A stretch of DNA of 64,000 bases from positions 55,663,067 through 55,727,066 of the forward strand of contig OX359245.1 in the NCBI GenBank assembly GCA_947179485.1, read 5' to 3'. Shown here piece by piece: positions 34,911 through 46,664 of this stretch; within the stretch, counting starts at the first letter, position 1; each line of letters opens with the position of its first letter. Under the pieces are notes generated by a model. It saw only the letters and a list, made by a program, of their open reading frames with translations, was not told the origin of the DNA and did not search any database. A program made the position numbers and the translations under genes. The stretch comes from Allacma fusca. Its lineage: Eukaryota > Arthropoda > Collembola > Symphypleona > Sminthuridae.

Positions 34911-35197
34911 TAATGTGTTTATATATAAATTAACTGAAATATAATTTACTAGATCAGTTAATGGATCAATTCAAAAGAATTTACAGGCACTAAATTGTTA
35001 GATAGATAACTTCTAAATAGACAAGATAGACTTTGAAGGAAAATATTTTTTTTAATTATTTAGACATTGTTCTAAATTCCGTGTTTAAATATCTAACATC
35101 TAATTTTAAGTGTTAATACGGGTGACCTTCTGTATGTACTGACTGGACACGTGAATATTATTTTAATTGAATTATGCAAACAGCTCTAATAACAGAA

Positions 35198-36004
35198 TAC
35201 AGTCGACTCTCTTTATAACGACATCAATAAATCTCCCAAAAAGTGACGTTATAAGAGAATGACGTTATAGAGGCACATAAAATAAATAACGGTTTAATTG
35301 CAAATTTTTCGTTTTTAGTTACATTGGAGTCAGGACTGGTTTACTTTAAGTAGCACATACTCTATGCATATGTAGAATGAGAATAAAAATGGTTAATATT
35401 AATAAATAAATAATATTTTTCGAAGTTTCTCACGCCACAAGCACCTACAAAAACAAATGTCAGGATTGAATAAAATGTTTTGTGAATCTCAATTAGACAC
35501 TTTTTAGAACATGTACAAAATTTTTTAAACCATGAAAATTGTAATTCTGCTAAAACTTTGAGTGCCAATTCTTTACTGGATGCGAAAATAAATCTAAAAG
35601 CTTGGAAATGTGGATTTTCCTGGATGGGGCTTAATCAATGTCGTTAACCACGCTTGCACATATATTTGCAATAACACGTATGTACGTTCCTTCCGTCTTT
35701 TATAACTTCGCGACATTATAAGCCAATGCAATAATTGAAACTGAAGAATAAAAATAGCTTTAAATTACAGAACCAGTATGTTATTTAGCTAGGTTTGACG
35801 CGTTGTAACGTCAACATGACGTTACAAGGGTACGCTTTTCACCCTACGGCTACCAAAAGGCGACTTTGTAAAGGAACTGACGTTATAACGAGTGACGCTA
35901 TAAAGGTAGAAATTATCATATAATGTAGCTCGGGAGGAATCCAGGACGACTTTATAGGGAGAGTGACTCTATAGGGAGAGACGCTATAAAGAGAGTCGAC
36001 TGTA
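35198..36004. mobile_element. pogo-like non-autonomous element with TA duplication
   Basis: The body is 35200-36002 (803 bp) with TIR CAGTCGACTCTCTTTATAAC at the left and CAGTCGACTCTCTTTATAGC read inverted from the right. The TA dinucleotide is duplicated (35198-35199, 36003-36004). Paralogous flanks at about 20490, 30610 and 41225 read GAATACTGNA without it. Interior words GACGTTATA/TATAACG repeat near the ends. The TIR style and TA target fit Tc1/mariner-pogo. No transposase is seen. Confidence 0.88.
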
Positions 36005-36404
36005 ATGCAATGAACATTCAACTCCTGTAACATACTGGGATCAAATTTATTGTTTTTGTAACAATGCGTTTTTATTCCAACCTGTTTAACACTAATCAAG
36101 GAAGGAAAATCTTAAAAAATAAAAGAAATATAAAAAAAATAATAATAATTTTTGGTTATGGCTACAGTATTTTGTCAAATATGTTGTTTAAGCTAAAATT
36201 TCTCAATTATTCCACTGTTTATTATACTCTCAATATCAGTGAAACTTAAATATTGTATTTTCTGTTACTTGTTGTTATACAAGGAAAGTCAGCAAGTTCA
36301 AACGTACTGTAATAGTCACGTACTGCCTATCCAAATAATTTACGAGAATAAATTTCCTTAGAATTACAACAAAACGTGGCGTATAGTTATTTAAGAATAA
36401 TTCC

Positions 36405-36460
36405 AAACCTGAACCTGTACCCAAATACCCGGGTAAAACCTGTACCCATGAGGGGCAGTG
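36405..36460. mobile_element. Fragment of GGGTAC-word element
   Basis: A short run of CCTGTACCC/ACCCGGGTA words ending CATGAGGGGCAGTGC, comparable to the CAGTGNTCGG-type ends at 20815 and 53692. Only one terminus is present. Confidence 0.45.
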
Positions 36461-36724
36461 CATGCAATGGTATTATTTCATTGCGTGTTTGATATTAGTG
36501 AACTTTCAATGACACATGCAGACTATACTTAGGAACTAGAAAATAATTATAGACGTATTTGATGAAACGGTCACTTATTTAGTTATATTATTCGTTCTTT
36601 ATATTGTTTAGTAGGCACGATTTCAAAAGAGGGGCCACACCTTTCTAGTGTATATATAGTACTATTATAGTATCTCCTTTTGCTAATTGTAATCATAGGA
36701 AGTTTGAAATCTGAGCGTAAGCTC

Positions 36725-37235
36725 CTCTGGTCTAGTGTTTCTGAACGGTACCAAAACATGGACTCGTCCCGACTCGTTTTCCCGAACCGAAAAAAATCCC
36801 AATTCTGTTCCCAAAACCGGAACCGGTATTTTCGAGTCCGGGACATTTTTGGTTTCCCGGAACCGATCCGGTAAATAAAAGCGGTTCCCGAACCGGTTCC
36901 GGTTCCTTTCCGAACAGTCAGAAAATGTATATGATTCATTTTTATGGAAGCCAAAATTGTATTGCCTTTTCAAATGATAGTTGACAAATGCTGGCCAAAT
37001 GCAAGTTTCGCGTTTTCATACAAAACGGCAGCTTTAACAAACCATTCCCGAAAACTTTCGGTTTTGATTTTTGTACCCGAAACCGGACCGAAATTTGACG
37101 GTTCATAAACCGATGACCCGAAACCGGACCGAAACGTAACGGTTCTTTAAAAAGTTGACCCGAAACCGTACCGGAACCGAAACCGAACCGGAACCTCGGG
37201 AATTCCCGATACCGAACAGAAACACTACTCTGGTC
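36725..37235. mobile_element. hAT-like element with GAACCGG words
   Basis: The body is 36733-37227 (495 bp). The TIR is TAGTGTTTCTGAACGGTA/TAGTGTTTCTGTTCGGTA and the TSD CTCTGGTC is perfect at 36725-36732 and 37228-37235. Arms consist of CCGGAACC/GGTTCCGG words. No coding capacity. Confidence 0.92.
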
Positions 37236-38761
37236 CTAGCAAATTATCAAAACCAAAGTTGCTCCCCCTCCCAATTGTATCAACATTTTATTGTAAAGTG
37301 GAAATTACTTATTGCTGCTAAATCCAATAAAATTTACGACTACTGGAGACAAATAATTTCAGGCTACAACCCTTGGATATTCTTATGTATGAATGCATAT
37401 AACAAAATATAAAATACACATTCAGGTATCTATAGACACAAAATAAAATGATTTTGAACCCCAAATGTGATATCAATTTGGAGTCCTTATTTGGGAATCT
37501 GAAAATCTGGGAGCCCTAGTTGTCATGCGTCGATAAAATTGAGCATTTCAGTTTAATTCAGGGAAGAGGCTCATTTAAGAGCATATTTTTCAAGAGCATA
37601 TTTAATTGAGAAGATCCAGAGATAGGAAGATAAGTGCGATTAACAGCCATGAAGGTTAACTATTTGCTTAACAAACTTTACAAATTCAGCAAGTTTTCCT
37701 AATTCATTCAATCATTAAGCATGCTACTATATATGTACATAGGTATTAGAATTTATTTGTACGTTTCGCACATGTCAATGGGGGATGCCCAACGTCAGCC
37801 ACTTCTTTGCACTTTGCAGTATAAATATGTATGCGTGTCATTCTGTAACTATTAGTTTATCCCAAAATTATATCCATGGGGGATCTGTGTTGAGCATCCT
37901 TTGGTCATACAATCTTAAATGTCACAAATTTATTAAAGCGAGGATTTTTTCCTCAAGTAGTTCGCAAGAACTTTAGCAACTTTGTATGACATATGTACAT
38001 ATGTGCCGTAATTGTGCGTCAACGTTCATTCACTTTCTCATTTCCCTCCTTCTGAGCCTTAGTCAATGAACATAATCTTACAACTGTGTAACACAAGGCA
38101 GGTTACAATGTCCCGTCATGATCCATCGTAATGTATGATTTTAACAATGGTAAAGGCTATTGGAGCATCAGAGTATATATAAGTATATACCTTATGTATT
38201 ATTATTTTGCTACCTGCTGTCTTTCATTACTTGTCTCCTGTTGCCTTATGCCTTCATCACAAATGCCCTCTTCTACCTTATGTCTTTCACCACTCATGCC
38301 TTTGAATCCTCATGTCTTCTGCTACCATATGTCTTGTGCTAATTATGCCCACTACTCCATATCTTTTGCTATGTCCTTAGCCCTTTAAAGTCTTTGGCTC
38401 TGGCACCTGCCTCCAAATATGACCTTTCGTGTTCCAATACAATTATTTATCTAACATATCAATATCGATATAATTTTACCACAATTAGTACAACTGACGG
38501 TGTAATTATTCATATAAAGAGTATTCACATCATAATGGCTTTATTCAGAGAAACATGGTAAATAAATAAATTCATAGCACACTTTTCCTCCGGGAAGAGA
38601 TAAATATTGGAGTGAGCAAACAAGGACAAGAAGAATGTGCAGGGAGCACGAAATGCAAGAAATGAGGAAAGATGAAACAACGAATGATAACAGATTTGAA
38701 TGTATAATGACAGACTATGAAGGAATAATATTTATGACAAACTCAATGTAGTCTAACCCGG
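37236..38761. other. Intergenic, with a CTTATGTCTT word patch
   Basis: No gene is supported. 38185-38400 repeats degenerate CTTATGTCTT(T)/CCTTATGCC words without recognisable terminal repeats. A possible AATAAA for the cuticle gene (minus) lies at 38540-38545. Confidence 0.45.
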
Positions 38762-39839
38762 TTAATAATGTTGAGCGTAGGCAACTGGAGCAGCGACCTT
38801 TGCAATAGCTGGGGCGGCATAGGCACCGTAAGCTGGTTGAGCATAGGCGACTGGAGCAGCGACCTTAGCAATAGCTGGGGCGGCATAGGCAGCGTAAGCT
38901 GGTTGAGCGTAGGCAACTGGAGCTGCTACCTTAGCAATAGCTGGTGCGGCATAGGCAGCGTAAGCTGGTTGCGCATAAGCAACTGGGGCAGCGACCTTCT
39001 TCACGACAGCTGGGGCGGAACGGTCGACGACGGCGTTGAATCCGTTGATATCATCAGCGGTGTAAGTGACGGTACGGACAGCACCATCGGGCTCAACCAA
39101 AGAGTATTGTCCTTGGACGACATCTCCGCTGCGGGTCTCAGTCGCGGACTTGGAGTCTCCGGTCAAACCATCAGTGACGGAGTATCCATAAGAGTATTGT
39201 GGGTTGGGGTCGTAGGGCTCGGCAACGGCAACTGATGACCAAATTTTTGAAAAAAGGGTATAATTTTAAAAAATTTCCAGATTTTTTTTTATCAAATCGT
39301 CCTAAAAATTTCGTTTTTATTACCCTTGGCGACTGGGGCCGCGTAGGCGATGGGAGCAGCGACCTTGGCCACAGCTGGTGCATAAGCAGCGTAAGCTGGC
39401 TGAGCATAGGCGACTGGAGCAGCCACTTTAGCAATAGCTGGTCCGGCGGAGTAGGTGACAGATGGAGCTTGAGCGTAAGCAAGAGCTGGGGCGAGTCCAG
39501 CGTGGGCAACAGCCACGAGGCCCAAGAAAGCGACGACCTAAAAGACAGCAAGTATTTGTAGAAAAATAAATACACCGAGTATTATTTTTATTGTGAAATA
39601 ACTATTACGTTATATCAAATTAATTAATTAAATTATAAGTGTTACATCCCGCTCAAAACGCCTACAAATAATGCGGTTTGTAATAGCAGCAGGATGTCTC
39701 AATAGAACTGGACAAAGAAATATTAAAAAACGAAAATCCAGGATTACGAAAAACAAATAGGCACAAGGAAGATAAAATTCTGAAGTTGTATATAATAATT
39801 CCAAGAAAGTGAAGTCAGTGTTTCTACCTTTCCAATCAT
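38762..39839 (-). CDS. RR-2 cuticular protein, three exons
   Basis: Exons are 39828-39839 (MIGK), 39324-39537 and 38762-39231, with introns GTAGAA...TTTTAG and GTAATA...CATCAG; total 231 residues. After the small signal-peptide exon junction comes a hydrophobic [13 protein letters not shown] and an Ala/Pro/Tyr/Val-rich region ([17 protein letters not shown]). The Rebers-Riddiford RR-2 chitin-binding domain follows ([46 protein letters not shown]), then about four more [21 protein letters not shown] units. It is a secreted structural protein of sclerotised cuticle that binds chitin through the RR domain. The second intron is only 92 bp. Reading the first intron-exon junction outwards is essential, as the single frames look truncated. 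Confidence 0.9.
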
Positions 39840-39920
39840 GTTGGCTGATATTTTCCTTGTTAACTCACAACTCACAAGATCCTATGAACTGAATGTACCT
39901 TTACAGAGGATCTCATTGAG

Positions 39921-39928
39921 CTTTTATA
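39921..39928 (-). promoter_or_regulatory. Candidate TATA box of the cuticle gene
   Basis: TATAAAAG on the minus strand, about 80 bp upstream of the ATG. A TCAGTT initiator-like hexamer lies at 39887-39892, slightly farther downstream than the usual spacing. Confidence 0.55.
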
Positions 39929-39929
39929 C

Positions 39930-40645
39930 TTTGCTTGGGTCAGTCTTCTCCGTAGGTGTTGGGCGTTGTGTGTAACTCTATGCCAACATAATTTAGCGTT
40001 ACAAAGGTACTATGATCTTACCCCTTCAGTTTATTAAAAGGTACATGACTTTCAATATCAATTTATTACCAATTATTTCGAATTCAATTAATTAACTACC
40101 CTTCTGAAGTCCTGCTAATTTCGACCTAGTTTGTGCTTTGGTAAAGTTTAAATTTAATTAATAAGGCCAAGTCATGCAAGGCGTTCACAACCTACTGGGT
40201 TGTACTTTAAAGATGCTTAATTTTATAATTTTTTGTTGTATGCAAATAATAGTAATTATTTCATTGCCGTTTCAGAACACTGCTGTAACTGAAATCATTT
40301 TATCTCACTGTTTACCATATTCGGTGTTTACAGTTTTAAGCTCATTCTGGAAAATTCAGCAAAATATTATTCGATTTATGAAAAATATTCAAGCAATACG
40401 GGATATATTAATATCCTGTCATTCTCCTGACAATATCCTCCGCTTCCCCTATTCTTGAGTGTCTAACTAAGTATTATCAGACACAGGGCTGCTTTCAGGT
40501 ATCCAAAATTCAGGATCCGCACCGTATGTATCAACTATATTCATCATCAGAAAAACAGTGGAAACATTTCGCTCCTATCAGTTCAGTGCATCATGTCGCG
40601 CGTCTTCTTTGGTACATCATTCAAGCGTTCTAATTTAGAGAACCT
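39930..40645. other. Intergenic, nothing recognised
   Basis: No supported gene. A 94-codon open stretch at 40174-40458 lacks homology that I recognise and has no domain-like features. Confidence 0.4.
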
Positions 40646-40860
40646 CAGGGTCGGATTTTTGTAAATCTCTATGGAAGATTTTTTAAATTTTCCTTGCTGG
40701 TTATGATGTCCCTGTTCGAAGCAAATTAAAACTCTCTGTTGACACAATATTTTTCGTAATACACCTCAACAAATTCAAAAATCCCTGCTGAAAAAAATGT
40801 CACCAATTTTGAAAATCTCTGCTGACAAAAAATGATTTTCGTAAATCACCTCAACAAAAA
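40646..40860. mobile_element. Truncated copy of the CAACAGGGATTTT element
   Basis: Starts CAGGGTCGGATTTTTGTAAA like the inverted right end of 21200-21628 and carries AAATCCCTGCTGA words. The opposite terminus is missing. Confidence 0.65.
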
Positions 40861-41702
40861 AACTAACACAGTGTTCTACCGTCAGTGGCACTGTTCAAGC
40901 TTAGAATGGGTGCATTGACAATTTTTAAAACCAGAAAGTTCAGAACGTCTTCAGTGGGCTTTGGAATCGCATGAAGAAAACCTGTGATTGAATTTACAGG
41001 CTGTAAAATATTAGGAAGGCATATATTATAATTATTTCTAAATAGAAAAGACAGATTTTTAGGAAAATATTTATTTAAATTGTTTAAACATTCTTTTCAA
41101 TTCCTTGTTTGAATATCTAAAATTTAACTTTAAGTATTTCTTGGAGTGACTTTCTAGATGTACTGACTGGACACATTGATAATATTTTTATTGAATTGAA
41201 TTATGTATATAACTCGAGATAACAGAATACTGTAATGAACATTCAATTTATGTAACATACGACGATGAACTTTGTCGTTTTTGTGTGCAATTTATGTTTT
41301 TATTGCAACATGTTTACCAACAATAAAGTAACCAATATATTTTAAAATAAAATAAACATCCAAAAGTGCACACAGATGAACTTAGAATCTAAGGGCGTAA
41401 ATACTTTTGGAACTACAATTATTATTACAGTTTTGATTGAACTTTTCATGGAATATTTTATTGGCAAAAACTCACTTTAGTGAAAGAAACGAGTTCAAAA
41501 TTGCATCTCTGAAATATTACAGATGAAGAAACACTTGGTAAACCCCGATCAGTTAATCATAACCACATTATTACCTTCAAAATAATGTGCTTTGGGGTAG
41601 ATTTTGAGACGTGGAGATTGACAAATAGGCATTCGAATTTCAACCACGGAAATGCAAATTTCTTAGAGCTCCCATGATCGCAGTCTCATGCAAAAAGCGA
41701 CC

Positions 41703-43778
41703 TTACTTGATGAATCGGAGAAGGTTGAGGGAACGGTACTTGGACAGAAGAAATCTAATGGGAACAAAACTGCTAATCTGACACATTCTGCTTGAAAATT
41801 TATTTTGAAACTTTGTGCTTAAACACTTACTTCCCATCAACTCCCACAAATGACAAATTCCTGCAATACACAAACATGTCAGAAACACGACAAACATAAT
41901 GCTTGCTTGTGTTAATGATAAGGGTTCCAACAGAGGGAGAGATTGACGCAGGAATCTTTTGGCAACTTCATCTTTGAAGTATCCATTGAGCATTATTTCC
42001 TCCAAAATATCGCATTCCATAATATTAGTTAGCTCGTTAAATAACTGGATGACTCCAGTGGCAAGAAACTGTTGCGCTATGGAATAGAATACAGCCGCAT
42101 TTGGATTAAAAAGTGTCCAAAAAACAGGAGCCAGCTGAATAGGCTCTACGCCGCCGAAGCTGTACAGTCCCGGTCGTAGCAAATTAAATCGATCTTCCAC
42201 AAACTTAGCCAAAGCTCTGTCTTGCAATCCGCATGTTTTTTCCGTTGTCATTAAGAATTCGAAATATTTTTTTTCTCTCATAGTATCCACTTCCTCAAGG
42301 ATTTTCTTCCTATTTCGTAGTCCATCAATGTAAGGTAGAATCCCGGTCACGTGTTTCGGGTTCAAGAAATACGACTCAGAATACGTCGATGGTAGAATAG
42401 GCATGTAATCGTTTTCAAATAAATCCTTAAAATCAAACAATCTTTTCGGCTTGGATGGGAAAACCAATAGACTTTCAATCGAGGCTGAATACAAGCTAGT
42501 GAGAATAAATAAAATGCAGTCCCATATCGTCAATAATACAGCTAATTGAGATACATTTCGTGTTTGAAAAACAAGAGCAACCAGTGCTAGAAACACGTGC
42601 TGTTTAAACGACGGGCTCAATTTTATGACCAGCGTCAAAAGGAAAACTGAAATTAAGAAACATATCCAGGTAGAAGTGTCAATTGGGTGAAAGAATGCTA
42701 GTGGGTTTATTTTTACGCTCTGAGTATCATTTTGAAAATAAAAGAAATTATAATACTGGTAGTCTTCCAAAAAATGCATTGTATGTTTTTCGAGTGGTGA
42801 TTTCGATAAGTAGCTTCCGAGAATTCCTCCCATTTTTACATCGCCCCAAGTTGTCCTGAACACCGCTGTAGCGTTTAAAAACTGGCTCATTGAAACGTAA
42901 ATGATAATAATCAGATCCTCGGACTGTATTTTGTTCCCGAGTTTCCTGAGATTTCGGAAAGTCCAACTCTGGACTCTTTGCTGCCAATTTACTTCTCCTA
43001 ATTCGTGGCCAGCTGGCAGTCCAATCATGAGCTTATGGCGATTATAATTGTAACTCCTTTGGGATGATCGCTTAAGTTTTGCATCAAATTCAAACCTTAA
43101 ATTTGTGAGATCGGTTCCAGGTAACAAATCATCAGTTAATGTTCGCCTGAGACACAAAACCTGGGTAGCCTTGCAGTACACATTAAGGACGAAGATGATT
43201 TCGACCTGTGTTGAAGCGGGGTCCCATTCTACAAACAGCATGTTTTCAGGAAATGCAACAACGTTCTTCGACAATTTGAGACTAACGTGTCTTTTAAATA
43301 TGCCGAGTTCCATCACTTTAAACTTCTTGTCTTTGGGGTAGAGTAAAATAACGTAGTCTCGTTCCGGCTTTGAAGCAATGGCAATTAAACCGGCACTACT
43401 TTCCCAGTTCAATGTTTTGCCTTTCTTACCATTTCTCCGGAGGTTCATCACCAGCAAGTACAATTTGCAGTTACATTTGCCCAATTTTCTGTCCTCAGTC
43501 AGAGGTCGGATTTTCGTGTTGGTGATAAATATTATTGGATGAAGGATTCTGTGTGCTAATTTTAAGACTGGCCAAGCTTGGTTATGTTGATTTCCGTGGT
43601 TCATAGCTTTAAATGAAATCAAAATAAATTCGCAGGTATCTAATGCAACCAGAAAACGAGAAAGAAAAATACTTCGAGGGTTAGCTGAATCGACTTTACA
43701 AAGAAAACAAATGATAAACAATGAAGTAAGACCTACGCCGTAAATACGTTCCATGCTAAATTGTAAACTAGATGTCAA
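41703..43778 (-). CDS. IR-D: divergent ionotropic receptor, intact
   Basis: 691 codons from the first Met. The likely start is Met-9 (MERIYGVG, 43754) by analogy with IR-A, giving about 683 residues. Signal peptide, long extracellular region, M1 (TWICFLISVFLLTLVI), M3 ending LYSASIESLLVFP, second lobe, and M4 (ASIMFVVFLTCLCIAGICHLW) are present. The tail lacks the nine-residue repeats of IR-C and ends NLLRFIK, as IR-C does. The region from about 41950 to 42330 is nearly identical in DNA to IR-C, whereas the N-terminal half differs more. It is presumed to be a chemosensory-type channel subunit; partner and ligand are unknown. Confidence 0.86.
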   Translation of the reverse strand: MTSSLQFSMERIYGVGLTSLFIICFLCKVDSANPRSIFLSRFLVALDTCEFILISFKAMNHGNQHNQAWPVLKLAHRILHPIIFITNTKIRPLTEDRKLGKCNCKLYLLVMNLRRNGKKGKTLNWESSAGLIAIASKPERDYVILLYPKDKKFKVMELGIFKRHVSLKLSKNVVAFPENMLFVEWDPASTQVEIIFVLNVYCKATQVLCLRRTLTDDLLPGTDLTNLRFEFDAKLKRSSQRSYNYNRHKLMIGLPAGHELGEVNWQQRVQSWTFRNLRKLGNKIQSEDLIIIIYVSMSQFLNATAVFRTTWGDVKMGGILGSYLSKSPLEKHTMHFLEDYQYYNFFYFQNDTQSVKINPLAFFHPIDTSTWICFLISVFLLTLVIKLSPSFKQHVFLALVALVFQTRNVSQLAVLLTIWDCILFILTSLYSASIESLLVFPSKPKRLFDFKDLFENDYMPILPSTYSESYFLNPKHVTGILPYIDGLRNRKKILEEVDTMREKKYFEFLMTTEKTCGLQDRALAKFVEDRFNLLRPGLYSFGGVEPIQLAPVFWTLFNPNAAVFYSIAQQFLATGVIQLFNELTNIMECDILEEIMLNGYFKDEVAKRFLRQSLPLLEPLSLTQASIMFVVFLTCLCIAGICHLWELMGSKCLSTKFQNKFSSRMCQISSFVPIRFLLSKYRSLNLLRFIK

Positions 43779-44228
43779 GACGCTTTGTCTGACGTCCAGT
43801 TTACCGTTTGGAATTTACCCAAAACAATGACTACACTATTCTCAGCTCTACAGGTCGTGTCCATATTTCTTCATCCATCGGGTCAGTACACAAGAGTAAA
43901 ACGTTTCAACAAAACTTTGCGTTTCAGGTAAATCGATTGTTTACTTTACGGAAATGATAAATACATGCACGACTGCCTTGAGCTGATACATACATATACA
44001 GTTTGACCCTGTCGGGAAGTCGAAGTTAACCGTTGGTTCAAGCTAATAAATTAAATATTGAATGACTTTCAACATTTAGATTCCAATGTAAGCAAGTAAG
44101 CTTTTGAAGAGCACGCGCAGTTTTTGATATCCTGCGGGCGGGACGACTGGAAAATGTAAATAATTACTAACATGATACATTCCTTAGTGGCACTTTATTT
44201 GAGAGAAACCAACAGGACTTACAAATTA
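43779..44228. repeat. IR-D 5' flank (duplicated)
   Basis: Matches 33572-33850 and 11184-11430. No core promoter is identified. Confidence 0.6.
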
Positions 44229-45215
44229 CAGGGAATTTCCTATATAGTGGTTCCCTGGGGATGACAAAATACCTGCCAATGTATGGGGATGCCTCTATGT
44301 CTTACTACACCTGCCCCTAATCATGAAAATCCCTCGAAAATAATTTGTTCCAGACAGATATAGCAATGTTGAAAATTGGCCTCTGTTTCTAAAATTCAAC
44401 AGAGCCTTGTGCCAAAATATCGAGATACATCTGATCAGCTCTCACCGAAAGAGCCTGGTCACGAAACGAATGGAAGACTGCAAGTTAAGAAATTACCCAA
44501 AGAAATAACCCATTGTAATTTTAATCTGACCCAAATGCTAATGTAGAAACCTAATGTTGAACTCTATGCGAATCCTTTCACAACAATTATTTTTGTTTTC
44601 TTGTTTTCTTATTTAATCTCATGTGATTAATTGTGTCGTAGACTTTTCTCACAGATAACACTGAATAAATACACACAAACCGTAAAAACCCTAAAGATGG
44701 CCCCGGCCAACTTCCAAGCATTAACCTAAACCCAGGTTATCTTTAGAGGCCCGGCTACCTTTAGGAGCCGGCCATCTCTACTAAATATAAAAGCGTAACT
44801 TACAAAATATGATTTTTTTTTAAATGTTTTTTAATATTTAGTTCTATTCCAGAGTAATGAATGTAGCATAATTCGGATTCAAATGAATAGTCCAGATTGT
44901 CCGTAGAGTAAATAAAAGCTGCAAAATTTGAACTGCATATATAGAAAAAAACTATCGTATAAAAAACCAGGCTATCTTTGGGGGCCCGGCTATCTTTAGA
45001 GGCCGGCTATCTCTACATGTATGGGGTAAAACCCAGGCCATCTTTAGGATCCCGGCCACCTTTGGAGGCCCGGCCATGTTTATGGTTTTTACGGTACATG
45101 CATATCTTACTACAATGTAATGTAAATGTAATACTAGGGAAATTTTAAACGTGCCCATATAAAGGGAATGCTTTCTAACAATAAGAGGAAACCACTATAT
45201 AGGAAATTCACTGTG
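44227..45215. mobile_element. Inverted-repeat element, CAGTGAATTTCC family
   Basis: The body is 44229-45213. Ends read CAGGGAATTTCCTATATAGT and, inverted, CAGTGAATTTCCTATATAGT. Flanks are TA on the left and TG on the right, so a TA target is plausible but decayed (Tc1/mariner-pogo style). An element with a different TIR is nested inside (44679-45095). A shorter relative is at 49350-49523. Confidence 0.7.
44679..45095. mobile_element. Nested element with CCCGGCCATCTTTAGG words
   Basis: Perfect 12-bp ends ACCGTAAAAACC/GGTTTTTACGGT. Arms repeat GGCCCGGCTATCTTTAG-like words around a plain AT-rich middle. No target duplication could be assigned. Confidence 0.6.
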
Positions 45216-45783
45216 GTTTGCTTCTTGTTGCATTGTTGAACATTATGGACGATTTTTGTGAAAATATTTTATTTAGGTCATGGGCTACACCCCGAATTTC
45301 TTACCGGGAATTACAGGAAGGTCGTCAAATAGCGTAAACTGGGACAATAATAATAACCAATTTTGTCAAAAATGGAGCTTAATTAAGCATCGATTATATT
45401 TCAAGACAAACGCGCACTAAATTGTGGATGTCCTGTAGATTACTCTTATCCTGCTTTTATGATCGACAATGAATTATAGACGATGTTAATTTAATTCTTC
45501 TCCACGAGTGCTAAATTAAATTCCTTAACTAAATTAAGTTGGTTGATAAGATTAGATACGCTAAGTTTATTGAGGTCTCCTTAAAAAACGTTTGTTTGTG
45601 TCAATCGTGCCCTGTACTGGCAGCTTCTGAAAATCCAAAAAGCTTCTGAAAATTTTTACTTGGAAAGATGACACTATGCTCGAAACAATCCCATATATGT
45701 GCATGTAGCGTCACTAAATATTTTGGATTTTTTTTAGAACAGAGCGTCCATTAAAAAATGGCAAGTCCAGAAACTTTCACTTG
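45216..45783. repeat. Duplicated upstream segment
   Basis: Resembles 12290-12680 and 34110-34520 (TTGCTTCTTGTTGCAT, TTACAGGAAGGTCGTCAA). No gene is seen. Confidence 0.5.
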
Positions 45784-46023
45784 CGCATCTGATTCTTGTA
45801 AATCCCCCTGGAAGATAATTTTGTTTCGCATTTTTGAAAATCCGTGTTTACAAAACAAATGTTTTCAAAAGACGTTCAGCTATTTTGAAAGCTCAATTTT
45901 AAATTGTTCTCCAAAAGAATTTTCCTTCCTTTTTGAAATTTTTACTATTCGAAAATTTTCCCCTACCAGTCATTTTTTTCCAAGGAAAGAATCTCCTCGT
46001 CTTCCTACAAAAAACCCATTCCT
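45784..46023. mobile_element. Copy of the CAACAGGGATTTT element
   Basis: Left side TTGTAAATCCCCCTGGAAGA and right side AAGAATCTCCTCGTCTTCCT correspond to the two ends of 21200-21628. Termini are eroded. A long open frame here is an artefact of the repeat. Confidence 0.6.
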
Positions 46024-46664
46024 GTCTGATAGTCTACAAACTCTTGCTTGTATTGGCTATGGGTTGAAAATTATTTTGCAATACATTGTACGCATATTTG
46101 GTTTAAAGGAGTTTAATTTTTTCTTACAGGCAAATAGTAATGTAATATATAAGTATTTTAAAACAATTTTTTAACTGAAGCCATTCTATCTCAATGTTTA
46201 CACAATTCGGGTTTTAAGCTTAATGTGGACAAATAAATTCAGCTAAATATTATTCGATTTATGAAAATTATCGACGCAATGCGTCAATTAATAGCCTGCT
46301 ATTCTCTGAACTTTAAGGGGATATAATGTCCTCCGTTTCCTCTATTCCGGAGTGTCTAAATATCATTAGATATGCTTTTTAACCACAATCTGGAAACCCA
46401 AACCAATCAAAACTATTTTCGACAGCATTATGTTTTCCGAAAAGAATACCTTCCAGTATAGTTCCAAATTCTTCCCTTCGAGAAGGGCGGAATATACTAA
46501 TTGTGCCAGTAATACCCTATTCCTAGAAATAGTAAAGACACACATGTTTCATACCTCAAAATAAAGTATTCCGTGTTTAGCACCGTCCAAGTTTATGTGC
46601 ACCATTGCTCTGGGCTGATTTATTGAGCGTTTCCAAAATACCCTAATTTTCAGAAGTGAGAAAT

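Noticed and set aside
36583-37412. Several open frames of 64-123 codons
   Set aside because: They lie in the GAACCGG word arrays of the element at 36733-37227 and have no domain.
38768-39235. 155-codon plus-strand frame opposite the cuticle gene
   Set aside because: Antisense shadow of the RR-2 coding repeats; Ser/Gly/Trp-rich artefact.
45758-46174. 138-codon open frame
   Set aside because: It coincides with a copy of the CAACAGGGATTTT element; low-complexity Phe/Ser/Lys translation.
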